A stretch of DNA of 64,000 bases from Aminipila sp963524205 (GTDB lineage: Bacteria > Bacillota > Clostridia > Peptostreptococcales > Anaerovoracaceae). Below the pieces are notes generated by a model, which saw only the letters and a list, made by a program, of their open reading frames with translations, did no database searches and was not told where the DNA came from. Within the stretch, counting starts at the first letter, position 1. Each line of letters begins with the position of its first letter. This document shows positions 16,614-24,450 of the stretch, in pieces. The stretch lies in NCBI GenBank assembly GCA_963524205.1, contig CAURED010000015.1, forward strand, positions 1-64,000, in the 5' to 3' direction. Both the position numbers and the translations under genes were made by a program.

Positions 16614-17402
16614 TTATTCCTTTACTTCTGAATTTGCATTTATTAAATGATTAAGTGTAAGTTTTACCATTCCCTCTATAAATTCCAAATCTTTATGATT
16701 TATATCAGATGGAATAGTAATGAGAACTTTACGCTGCTTGCCTAAAGGGAATTCCAAATTTTCATATCCTTCAATTTTTTGACTTAAATTTGTTTCTCTT
16801 GTCGTTTGAATCACATGAGTATCCACTATTTCAGAAATTCCATTTTCCTCTATACTTTCATCATCAAAATCTTTCTCATGAACAGCTTTTATAGCAATTT
16901 CTGTATTTAAAACTCCATTTTGCAGGACTCCAATTTCGGTTGCGGTTTTTCTAAATATTTCAGCAGCCTTATCTTTTGCATTTGGTGCTATCCCATAACT
17001 TGTTACCAATATATTTCCTAATGCTTCCACTTCAGGAACTGCTTTTCCATTATATAAAGTAACTAACTCTTTATATAAATTGGGCTTTTTAAAACACTCT
17101 AAATCTAATCGCTTTTCATCAAAATTCGGAGTTGGAAATACAATTTCTTTAGAAGCTGGTAAGAATTTTATTGTGTCAGAGGCCGTCGTTATAAATCCAA
17201 ACTGCTTAGCTGCACTTATGCGATGTGTAAACGATTTAGTAGACTTTTTTAGACCTAACTTTTCTGAAGCATGTACATAGGACACCATTCCAGAAGATAC
17301 ATAGTCCTTTAAATTCATTACAAATTGTTTTGTTTCATTTATTGTGACTTGAGGATGCTCCTTGCTTTTCTCTTTTTTCATCTTTTCCATTTTAGTCTCC
17401 AT
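16614..17402 (-). CDS. Hypothetical protein with N-terminal winged-helix-like region, first gene of a pair
   Basis: 262 residues. The N-terminus is lysine-rich. Residues about 25-85 (FVMNLKDYVSSGMVSYVHAS, then FTHRISAAKQFGFITTASDT) look like a DNA-binding helix-turn-helix with a wing. The middle is helical, and the C-terminus holds LGKQRKVLITIPSDINHKDL and a final helix. The real start may be the second ATG four codons in, because GGAG lies before it. It is followed after 4 nt by the PLD-like gene. I do not recognise a named family. The pair has no broken codons, unlike several neighbours. Confidence 0.65.
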   Translation of the reverse strand: METKMEKMKKEKSKEHPQVTINETKQFVMNLKDYVSSGMVSYVHASEKLGLKKSTKSFTHRISAAKQFGFITTASDTIKFLPASKEIVFPTPNFDEKRLDLECFKKPNLYKELVTLYNGKAVPEVEALGNILVTSYGIAPNAKDKAAEIFRKTATEIGVLQNGVLNTEIAIKAVHEKDFDDESIEENGISEIVDTHVIQTTRETNLSQKIEGYENLEFPLGKQRKVLITIPSDINHKDLEFIEGMVKLTLNHLINANSEVKE

Positions 17403-17431
17403 TTGTTTTTTAATATTCTATAATTTTTATA

Positions 17432-17872
17432 TTAAGCACAAAATATGAGTTTGTCAAGTTTTTCCAACTTAATCCTCCTTATTATCAATCGTTTCCCTGG
17501 CATTATATATGTAGGATAAATAGATTTTGCCAAATAGTGATCTAAATTTGAAACAACACCTACTCCACAAATAGGGCATCTTCCAGCTGAAGAAACCATT
17601 ATTTTATCATAGTATTTCGGTCGAACTGAAGCAAGTTTTGCGAATTTATCTGAATATAGTTTTTCCATATCCGATGTAGCTATTAACTTTGTCGTGGGGT
17701 TTTATTTTATACAAAGATTGTTTTATTGCAAGTTTATTATAAGAATCACTTTCTGTTGCGATAAAAATAGCACTTTTTTGATACTTTTCTCTTTTTGATT
17801 TATCTCTAAAGCTTTCTGAGCATTCATTTACTATTTTTTTGTGTTGTAAGTTGGTTTATCAATTTTTCTCAT
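17432..17872 (-). pseudogene. HNH endonuclease, frameshifted and truncated
   Basis: The start MRKIDKPTYNTKK (ATG at 17872, overlapping the ATPase end) hits a stop in a run of seven A. One more A would continue IVNECSESFRDKSKREKYQ. A second break near 17670 leads to the frame MEKLYSDKFAKLASVRPKYY, which holds CPICG and LDHYLAKSIYPTY, the HNH motif. The protein ends soon after in an unrelated tail, so the C-terminal part is lost. With the ATPase upstream it resembles the ATPase-HNH pairs of Septu-type defence systems. Confidence 0.65.
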
Positions 17873-18590
17873 CTTCGTTTTCCCTTAGAATTAATAATGC
17901 TTGTAATAAAGCTCGTGCTTCTTCTCCTAATTCCCAACTATACATATCCATTATTTTTTCATAACTATAGCCACTATTTACTTCTTCTGATAGCATCTTA
18001 TTAAATCCAGATTGCCTTACCTCTAAGCCGAAGACTTCCCTTGTTAAAGAGCCAATTGTCGCTCCAAATGTCTCTATTTCTACTCTGCTTGTTAATATTT
18101 CGTTGCCACTACGGCATAATTTCCACACACAACTTTTAGGAGCTTCTTGTAAAATCACAGGAGTGTGTTTGTAGATACTATTGCAACGCTATTTCTGTTT
18201 ATTAACATATAAGAAAGTGCCCTAATGAACGCAGATAAAAGAGGGAATGGAGATGTTTCTCTGGTTCATCCAAAAAAATAATGCATTTTTCTTCAAGTTT
18301 GTCTATGCAAGCAGTGATAATCAATAAAACTACTTTATGACCTGAACTAAGTTTATCAAAATTATCTTTCAGAAATTCTTTAACAGATTTTTTTTCTGAG
18401 CTTTTATCTAACTTCCATTTGTTTAAAAATTTATAAATTTGTGATTCTTCAAAAGTAGGGTCACTCTTTAATAAATCAATCGTATTTTCCCATCGGATAG
18501 TTTTAGCATTATTCCCCATAATCGTTTACAAACTGTTTCACAGTCATTTGATTCATTAATAAATATTTTGCATTCAGTATCCCTCTAATT
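17859..18590 (-). pseudogene. AAA/ABC-type ATPase remnant, Septu PtuA-like
   Basis: Pieces in three frames make one ATPase C-terminal half. One frame has KLSSGHKVVLLIITACIDKL, then IIFLDEPEKHLH (signature loop, Walker B, conserved His). The next frame continues LLSAFIRALPYMLINRN, and the last is ILQEAPKSCVWKLCRSGNEI to the stop at 17859. At least two, probably three, frameshifts separate them. The Walker A half is absent: the region abuts the ABC permease stop at 18592. It overlaps the HNH start, as in ATPase-HNH defence pairs. Confidence 0.65.
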
Positions 18591-18591
18591 C

Positions 18592-19764
18592 TTACGAAAT
18601 GTATTTATTAACCCTGAACTGCCGACGTTTTTGTAAAATAATAACAATAACAGAAATAACAACCCAAAATATAGAAAATAGTAGCCCTTGCCAAATATAG
18701 GGCATTATAATACCCCAACCCGAACCTTTTAGGTTCAATAATTTAAACGGATTAGCTAAAATGGCATATGGCCAAATAATTTTTACTATTGAGTAGAATC
18801 CTTTAGGCATGAGAAATGTTGGCCATGTTGCACCTGAAGTAATTATGATTACTACACTTATGATTGTATAAAACTCTGCAAAATACAGCGTATTTCTAGG
18901 TTTTATAAAAGTTGAAACAAAAAGGCTGCTTGCGGATATAGCGAGAATGAATGTAGCCATCAATACAAAATAGCAAAGGACATTGCCTCTCATTGGTAAT
19001 CCAAAAAATTTAGCGGCTATGAGCAGTCCGATGTAACTTGCAATACTACTGCTTACCCCTATGAAAAGAAATCTTGGAAAAATCGCCTTGATTCTTTCGC
19101 ATGTATACGCCTTATAGAATTCTCTTCCATTTTCTTTTATCTGTAAAAAAACTACTCTCTCCTGTGATAAAATTGGTATTGCGAAATAACAAACAAAAAA
19201 CATTTGTATTAAATAAGGTACTATAATATATATCATGTAGCATAAGTAGCTTAAATAAGGATCATATAAGGTCCGATCTACATAATTGAAAGTATTTATT
19301 ACCTTTACCGCTTCTTGGGGCAGCATTCCTTTTTCCTCTAAATAATTTAATTCTATTCCAGCATTATATGTAGACAAAACTGCTGAAATATAGCCTCTGG
19401 CATTGTTACCAATTAGCAAATTTGTTCCATCAATAAAAGCAATTATTTTTGAAGGATTTCGAGAAGAAAGATCTTGATTAAAATTTTGAGGAATGACAAT
19501 ACCGCATGACAGTTCTTTGCTTTTAATCGACTTTTGTAAGTCTGCTTCACTGTCTACATAATATACCTGAAACCCAGGATGAGTCTCAAACCCAGTGGAA
19601 ATTTTTCTGGAAAGAAAGGAATTGTCATTATCTACAATTCCCATAGGGATGTCTTGTACATATATATTGCCAAAAATGCTACATAAGGCAGTAGGAACTA
19701 TTATTGGTAGTATTAGTAGGAACATAAATATTTTAATATCCTTTTTTAGCAGATTTTTTAACAT
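18592..19764 (-). CDS. ABC-2 type permease, second of two (drug/lipid export)
   Basis: About 390 residues. One N-terminal membrane helix (FMFLLILPIIVPTALCSIFG) is followed by a large extracytoplasmic loop (about 35-190) beginning VQDIPMGIVDNDNSFLSRKI, then five C-terminal helices. This is the ABC2_membrane_3 pattern of YhhJ/YbhR-like exporters. The ATG at 19764 has GGGG upstream and avoids overlap with the previous permease. With the paralogous permease and the HlyD-like adaptor it forms an export operon. No ATPase subunit gene is seen in the operon, which is unusual. Confidence 0.85.
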   Translation of the reverse strand: MLKNLLKKDIKIFMFLLILPIIVPTALCSIFGNIYVQDIPMGIVDNDNSFLSRKISTGFETHPGFQVYYVDSEADLQKSIKSKELSCGIVIPQNFNQDLSSRNPSKIIAFIDGTNLLIGNNARGYISAVLSTYNAGIELNYLEEKGMLPQEAVKVINTFNYVDRTLYDPYLSYLCYMIYIIVPYLIQMFFVCYFAIPILSQERVVFLQIKENGREFYKAYTCERIKAIFPRFLFIGVSSSIASYIGLLIAAKFFGLPMRGNVLCYFVLMATFILAISASSLFVSTFIKPRNTLYFAEFYTIISVVIIITSGATWPTFLMPKGFYSIVKIIWPYAILANPFKLLNLKGSGWGIIMPYIWQGLLFSIFWVVISVIVIILQKRRQFRVNKYIS

Positions 19765-19771
19765 TTTATCA

Positions 19772-20884
19772 TTATCCCCTTTGTAATAAATCTTGGCTAC
19801 TGGTTTTATTTTGTTCTTCATGCTTGTGCCACAATAATAACAGCAACAAACTCCCTAAAATTACAAACATTAATAGAAAGAGAATATTAGGTATAACTGA
19901 ACTGAAAGATCTACCTAAAAATATTACATCACGTATAGGCCCAACAGCGTGAGTAAACGGAACATACTTTGAAATTACTTGATATAGTTTCGGCATTGCA
20001 AGTACCGGATAAGTATATCCTGATAACAATAAGGTGGCCATAATAAGCATGGAAACTTCTATAGTGGCACTTTTTTCTGAAAACAAAAGTCTAAATATGC
20101 CCCCCAAATTTGCAATACCGATCATGTTTAACAAAGATAAAATCGCAATAGTACCGTAACTCCCTTCCATTGGGAATCCAAACATTTTATTTAGAATAAA
20201 CACTACAGCAACTGTAACTAATGAAGCCAACATTCCTGACAAAACGGAATAATTTAAAGGACAAGGTATTTTAGAATTTTCCTTTTCTACAGCCTCTACT
20301 GCAAGAAAAAAAACTGCAATCTGTATCATATTTGCAATAATCCCTGGAATAAAAAAGTATCCGGAGGATTTCCATGGGTTGCCAAGAAATCTAACTTCAG
20401 AGCCAATGGGTTGAACATACATCATTGCTTCATCTTGACTGATATTCAGCCTTGCCTGCATAACTTGAAGGGAAGCCCCAATTCTTATTGTGGCTAGCAC
20501 TTCTGAAATCTTAGCTTTAGCAGCTCCCGCCATAGACATTTGGCAGCCATCATAAATCACAAGAAGGTCCGGTGAATTTCTATTTACTACATCCTCAGAA
20601 AAATTTTCAGGGATAATAATGCCTGAAACGATCTTATTTTTTTGAATTTCATTTAGAATATCATCTTTACTGTTACCCTCATAGATCACATTGAAGGTAT
20701 CATTTGTTTTTATATTCTCAATTAAAGTGCGGCTAAGGGAAGAATTATCCAAATCTACAATGCCAAAAGGAACACCAGTAATTACTTGATCTCGAAATTC
20801 TAAACCGAGAATAAGTGTCATTGCTATAGGTAAAATAATTAAGAAAGAAATAGGAATGGTTAATCTTTTAATCTCTCCCATCAT
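19772..20884 (-). CDS. ABC-2 type permease, first of two
   Basis: 370 residues with the same plan as the following gene: N-terminal helix (ISFLIILPIAMTLILGL), large outer loop beginning VITGVPFGIVDLDNSSLSR, then C-terminal helices. The loop sequences FGIVDLDNSSLSR and MGIVDNDNSFLSR show the two permeases arose by duplication. The start is 2 nt after the HlyD-like stop. It probably forms a heterodimer with the next gene product. Confidence 0.86.
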   Translation of the reverse strand: MMGEIKRLTIPISFLIILPIAMTLILGLEFRDQVITGVPFGIVDLDNSSLSRTLIENIKTNDTFNVIYEGNSKDDILNEIQKNKIVSGIIIPENFSEDVVNRNSPDLLVIYDGCQMSMAGAAKAKISEVLATIRIGASLQVMQARLNISQDEAMMYVQPIGSEVRFLGNPWKSSGYFFIPGIIANMIQIAVFFLAVEAVEKENSKIPCPLNYSVLSGMLASLVTVAVVFILNKMFGFPMEGSYGTIAILSLLNMIGIANLGGIFRLLFSEKSATIEVSMLIMATLLLSGYTYPVLAMPKLYQVISKYVPFTHAVGPIRDVIFLGRSFSSVIPNILFLLMFVILGSLLLLLLWHKHEEQNKTSSQDLLQRG

Positions 20885-20886
20885 AC

Positions 20887-21921
20887 CTATTTCCCCTTTC
20901 CGCTAAAATCTACAAAAACAGTCATTCCAGAATACAATTCTTCTGTGACATCATTTGGTTCAACGGTTACACTGAAAGCAATCACGTCATAGCTTCCGTT
21001 TGCATTAGTCGCACGTTTTACTGCAAAATCAGCACTTTTATTAATTTCTGTTACAGTTCCATGAAATACTTCATCTTTATAAGCGGGGAATGTAATCGTA
21101 ACCTGTTGATTTTGTTTAACATGAGGTAGTTGTTGTTCTGAAACTTTGCACGTAATATAAGGATTCCCTTCGCTTGTAATCGTAGCAACTGGCAGCCCTG
21201 TTGAAACCAATTCACCTTGTTCAACATTTAGTGCTGTTATAACTCCATCACAAGGAGCAATTATTTCTGTTTTCTGAAGATAAGTTTCAACTTCAGCTAA
21301 AGCGGACTTTGCAGCTTCCAGTTGCCCTTCCAACGTATCTACCGCTGCTGCTGCCGCCTCTTTATCTTCATTTTGTGCTCCTTTCTTAGCTGCCTGATAC
21401 TTCTGACCTATAATTTCGTATTGGGTAGCAACAGAATCATAGTCAGATTTGCTTACTGCACCGTTTGAGTAAAGAGCAGATATTCGATTAAAATTGGCTT
21501 CTGCCAGCTCATAGCTTGCTTTAGCCTGTGCCAATTCTTCATCTGTAGCACCTTTTAACACCTTTTGATAAGTTGCTTGTGCTGCTAACAATTGTCCTTC
21601 TACAGCCTTTACGTTGCCCTCAGCCTGTTCTTTCTTTGTTAATAAAGTATCGCTGTCTATTTCAGCAATAATCTGTCCCTTTGTAACACGATCTCCTTTT
21701 TTTATATGTAATGCTTTAAGTTGGCCTGCTGCTAAGGAATTAACATTTGTTTCCTTTAGCTCCAATGAGGATTGCACTACTAATGAATCATCTTCTTTTC
21801 CGATAAGCGCTTCACCTGTTGTTACATTAAAAAGAGCTGCAAGAACAATTATTGCTAATAATATTACAATGGCCTTTTTAGAGTTTTTTATGTTTTTAAT
21901 TTTACTAATTTTTTCTAGCAC
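20887..21921 (-). CDS. HlyD-family membrane fusion protein
   Basis: 344 residues from a GTG start with GGAGGG 6 nt upstream. An N-terminal membrane anchor (AIVILLAIIVLAALFNVTTG) is followed by the biotinyl-lipoyl-like half (KALHIKKGDRVTKGQIIAEI). A coiled coil rich in Ala, Glu and Gln follows (about 75-190). The second lipoyl half is EIIAPCDGVITALNVEQGEL, followed by beta-barrel regions. It links the paired permeases to the outside or cell wall. It is divergent from tetR and probably controlled by the operator at 21975-21995. Confidence 0.9.
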   Translation of the reverse strand: MLEKISKIKNIKNSKKAIVILLAIIVLAALFNVTTGEALIGKEDDSLVVQSSLELKETNVNSLAAGQLKALHIKKGDRVTKGQIIAEIDSDTLLTKKEQAEGNVKAVEGQLLAAQATYQKVLKGATDEELAQAKASYELAEANFNRISALYSNGAVSKSDYDSVATQYEIIGQKYQAAKKGAQNEDKEAAAAAVDTLEGQLEAAKSALAEVETYLQKTEIIAPCDGVITALNVEQGELVSTGLPVATITSEGNPYITCKVSEQQLPHVKQNQQVTITFPAYKDEVFHGTVTEINKSADFAVKRATNANGSYDVIAFSVTVEPNDVTEELYSGMTVFVDFSGKGK

Positions 21922-21974
21922 TTTAAGCCCTCCATAAAATTTTTATTGCATTTTTTTTAAATTAAGATATAATT

Positions 21975-21995
21975 TATTACACAATATGAGTAATA
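21975..21995. promoter_or_regulatory. Candidate TetR operator
   Basis: A 21-bp dyad, TATTAC-a-CA-ata-TG-a-GTAATA, lies in the space between the divergent tetR and hlyD-like genes, about 54 bp from the exporter start. It is the right size and position for a TetR-family dimer controlling the exporter and possibly itself. Confidence 0.5.
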
Positions 21996-22125
21996 TTTCT
22001 CTGGTTGATACCTTATAATTTGGCATTATAGCATAAAAATACAAATCAATTCAAAGGCCAATTTCCTCAATATGTGGCATAAGATACAAATAATTAAAAT
22101 TGTAGAAAATCATGGAGGTAGGATA

Positions 22126-22701
22126 ATGGTTAGTAGTACTGACCTTAGGGTTGTAAAAAATAAGAAGCACATAAAGGAAGCATTTTTGGAACTAATTCAA
22201 AAATACGATTATGAAAAGATAACAGTGACTGAATTAGCAGAAAAAGCCATGATTAATAGAAAAACATTTTATCTTCATTATGAAACAAAGGATGCACTTC
22301 TAGATGAAATTATACAGGATGGATTGAAAATCATGCTAAAAAATACCCGTTATCCAGATTTAATGCCTAATAAAGACTATCATCTGGGTTCTGTAGAAAA
22401 TGATATGATTTGCATACTTAAAAATATATCTTCAGATAAACCATTATTTAAATTACTTTTTTCAAACAATGAGATGCAGAAGCAAGCTAAATCTATAATA
22501 AAAGATAGATTAATTAGCATTGTTGCAGACAATTTATCTATTAATTCACATATTCCCAAAGACCTTTTTTCATTATCAATTACAGCTGCAGCAATGGAAA
22601 TGTTTAGATGGTGGTTAGACCAAGAAAAATACTCTGAAGAAGAAACAGTTGATATATTTATTGAACTACTGATAAATGGATTTACACAACTGGCTAAATA
22701 G
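22126..22701 (+). CDS. TetR/AcrR-family transcriptional regulator
   Basis: 191 residues. The N-terminal helix-turn-helix reads ITVTELAEKAMINRKTFYLH, then YETKDALLDEI, as in TetR proteins. The C-terminal region (DKPLFKLLFSNNEMQKQ through FIELLINGFTQL) is the helical ligand domain. The ATG at 22126 is chosen because GGAGG lies 7 nt upstream. It is divergent from the export operon and is most likely its repressor. Confidence 0.88.
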   Translation: MVSSTDLRVVKNKKHIKEAFLELIQKYDYEKITVTELAEKAMINRKTFYLHYETKDALLDEIIQDGLKIMLKNTRYPDLMPNKDYHLGSVENDMICILKNISSDKPLFKLLFSNNEMQKQAKSIIKDRLISIVADNLSINSHIPKDLFSLSITAAAMEMFRWWLDQEKYSEEETVDIFIELLINGFTQLAK

Positions 22702-22924
22702 CCCTTTTCCTGTAATAACTTTAGAGCGATATAAGTGCAATGTTAAACCAAATTTCTGATTATTATTGTTCAGCAAGCATGTTGAATTTAAACTATCCTA
22801 GAATATTAAAAATACTATTTGTCATTTTATCGCCCCTTATGGGAAAACTCCTTGCATAAATGGTCAATATATTTTAGATAATCTTTGATATATTTAATAT
22901 CATCTTTTTTTGTCTTATTTTAAA
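22702..22924. other. Non-coding stretch after the TetR gene
   Basis: AT-rich DNA with no credible frame. It lies between the tetR stop and the terminator of relic C. No clear tetR terminator is seen. Confidence 0.4.
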
Positions 22925-22960
22925 AGGGCAAAAACCGTCATTTTTTGTCCAGTTTTTGCC
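22925..22960 (-). terminator. Terminator following relic C
   Basis: A 10-bp stem GGGCAAAAAC / GTTTTTGCCC followed on the minus strand by TTTTAAAATAAG. It matches the terminator beside relic D in stem and flanks (both have AAATTCACT next to the stem). Confidence 0.8.
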
Positions 22961-23020
22961 CCAAATTCACTTTAAATCTACAATATCTTGTCTCCAAATT
23001 CTATTTTCCACCCTTCGGGC

Positions 23021-23115
23021 CACATTTCATCATGAGAACTACGCACTCAATGTGCCGTGAGTAGGCAATAAAGATGTCGTCAGGACCTAGTGATTCCTTG
23101 GTGGTATTTTTTCGA
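23021..23115 (-). repeat. rlmCD 3'-end relic, copy C
   Basis: The minus strand reads GACATCTTTATTG, then codons for YSRHIECVVLMMKCGPKGGK and a stop. This is the closest relic to the present RlmCD end (KHTECVVLMTKCGFDKK). Right of it, GATTCCTTGG matches the flank of copy E. It lies between the KilA-N gene and the tetR/efflux module. Confidence 0.72.
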
Positions 23116-23172
23116 ACACGATATATTGTATATAAACTTTCCGATTATTTCAGATAATTAAATTTTTCCATC

Positions 23173-24018
23173 CTAATTTTCATTATCTGTATTATTAAGA
23201 CGATGTTGTGAATTTTTATCCAGTTCATTCACTCTATGTTCATCAGTTAACAACTTCATTTGACTAATTGCAATAGTGTTAAGCTTTTTAAGCCGCTCAC
23301 CTTGTGAAATACCATCTCCAATAAATAAGGCATTTATGTTCTCCATATTAGAAAGACAGACAAGTTGTGAAACATTAGCATAATCACGGATATTTCCTTT
23401 CTTATCTGGATTTCCATCTCTCCACTGCTTAGCTGTCATACCAAATAATGCTACATTCAGTAGATCTGCTTCAGTCGCATATATTTGAGCGATTTGTTGA
23501 GGTGTAATTTCAGCTGGAATTAAGTTTTCTTTTATTGCATCAGTATGTATGCGATAGTTAATTTTCGCAAGATTACGCTTGATATCCCACCCTAACTGTT
23601 TCTGCTCCTCCGCTTTAAGCCTCTCAAATTCTTTGATTAAATAGATTTTAAATTCAGGACTTATCCACATTCCAAATTCAAAGGCAATATCTTTGTAAGC
23701 ATATGTTCCACCATAACGTCCAGCTGTTGCTTTCAAACCAATTGCATTTGTTTTTGCAACCCACTCTTTCACACTGATCTTATAACTGTTTAGACCAGCT
23801 TGACTTCTAATTATGGCGAATTCGCCATAATTAAAATCAGGATTATGTATCTGTTCCCAAATACCTAAAAACTCAATTGTATTTCTATTACGAAGCCAAT
23901 CCGAAATAAAAAAATCGCCATCTTTAGCCTTTAGCATATCCGTCAAAGAAATATAGTCCTTTTCTTCAAGTGTAGTGATATTAACTTGTGTGCCGTTTAC
24001 GAATATTTTATTTGCCAT
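23173..24018 (-). CDS. KilA-N domain protein (phage-type)
   Basis: 281 residues. The KilA-N DNA-binding domain spans about 1-130: KDYISLTDMLKAKDGDFFIS, DWLRNRNTIEFLG and GRYGGTYAYKDIAFEFGMWI. Such proteins are typical of phages and genomic islands. The C-terminal half holds ITPQQIAQIYATEADLLNVA and a polar tail. The ATG at 24018 is preferred because GGAGGACG lies before it. It is the only gene between relic copies B and C, so it forms a single-gene module. A GAAC-N4-GTTC sequence lies about 140 bp upstream, inside the terminator of copy B. Confidence 0.85.
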   Translation of the reverse strand: MANKIFVNGTQVNITTLEEKDYISLTDMLKAKDGDFFISDWLRNRNTIEFLGIWEQIHNPDFNYGEFAIIRSQAGLNSYKISVKEWVAKTNAIGLKATAGRYGGTYAYKDIAFEFGMWISPEFKIYLIKEFERLKAEEQKQLGWDIKRNLAKINYRIHTDAIKENLIPAEITPQQIAQIYATEADLLNVALFGMTAKQWRDGNPDKKGNIRDYANVSQLVCLSNMENINALFIGDGISQGERLKKLNTIAISQMKLLTDEHRVNELDKNSQHRLNNTDNEN

Positions 24019-24147
24019 AACGTCCTCCATTTCAAAACATGAAGTTGTAATTCTGTTAACTTGATTCTAACTAAGCTCAAAGATAATAAATACTAAATCT
24101 CACAGTATATACTACAAATTTGATACTGTTTTTATAATAACATAAAA

Positions 24148-24177
24148 ACGAATACAGAACAAGCGTTCTGTATTCGT
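24148..24177 (-). terminator. Terminator following relic B, containing an SOS-like box
   Basis: A perfect 13-bp stem (ACGAATACAGAAC / GTTCTGTATTCGT) with loop AAGC, followed on the minus strand by TTTTTATG. The centre, GAACaagcGTTC, also fits the LexA box pattern. As a terminator it closes the tail of relic B. As an operator it could act on the KilA-N gene. Confidence 0.65.
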
Positions 24178-24242
24178 CCACAATAAAAATATATATTTTG
24201 TTTTTCTATTACTCACATTTACGGAGGCTTCAAATATTATAT

Positions 24243-24335
24243 TATCCCTTCTGCAACAAACAAACTACCTCCGTATGCCGTGTTGTTGCAATAATGATGT
24301 CGTAGGGAACTGGTGGTTCCTCACAACCACTTAAT
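24243..24335 (-). repeat. rlmCD 3'-end relic, copy B
   Basis: The minus strand reads GACATCATTATTG, then ACACGGCATACGGAGGTAG and onward, giving TRHTEVVCLLQKG and a stop. CATACGGAG is the same in rlmCD itself. The right flank has a GGTTCCT element like copies C and E. It lies between the MATE gene and the KilA-N gene. Confidence 0.7.
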
Positions 24336-24348
24336 TGGCAAATACAAT

Positions 24349-24368
24349 CCACCTGCTGAAGCAGGTGG
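24349..24368. repeat. Perfect short hairpin, possible IS200/IS605-type end or terminator
   Basis: CCACCTGC-TGAA-GCAGGTGG, an 8-bp GC-rich stem in AT-rich DNA, 82 bp past the MATE stop. There is no T-run on either side. Similar CCACCTGC hairpins occur at ends of IS200/IS605-type elements, but no transposase is present here. Confidence 0.4.
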
Positions 24369-24450
24369 TAGTTGAGTTTAAATTATATTCTCAAATAAAT
24401 TCTTATATTTGTCTGCTATTTTCATTTATGTTATTAGCTTCAAAATCCTC

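Noticed and set aside
23021..24335. Relics read as pseudogenes of full rlmCD duplicates
   Set aside because: Only the last ~15 codons resemble RlmCD. Upstream of them the sequence does not encode the YDNFPMTK or catalytic regions and instead shares a non-RlmCD arm. Displacement of the gene end explains this better than gene duplication.
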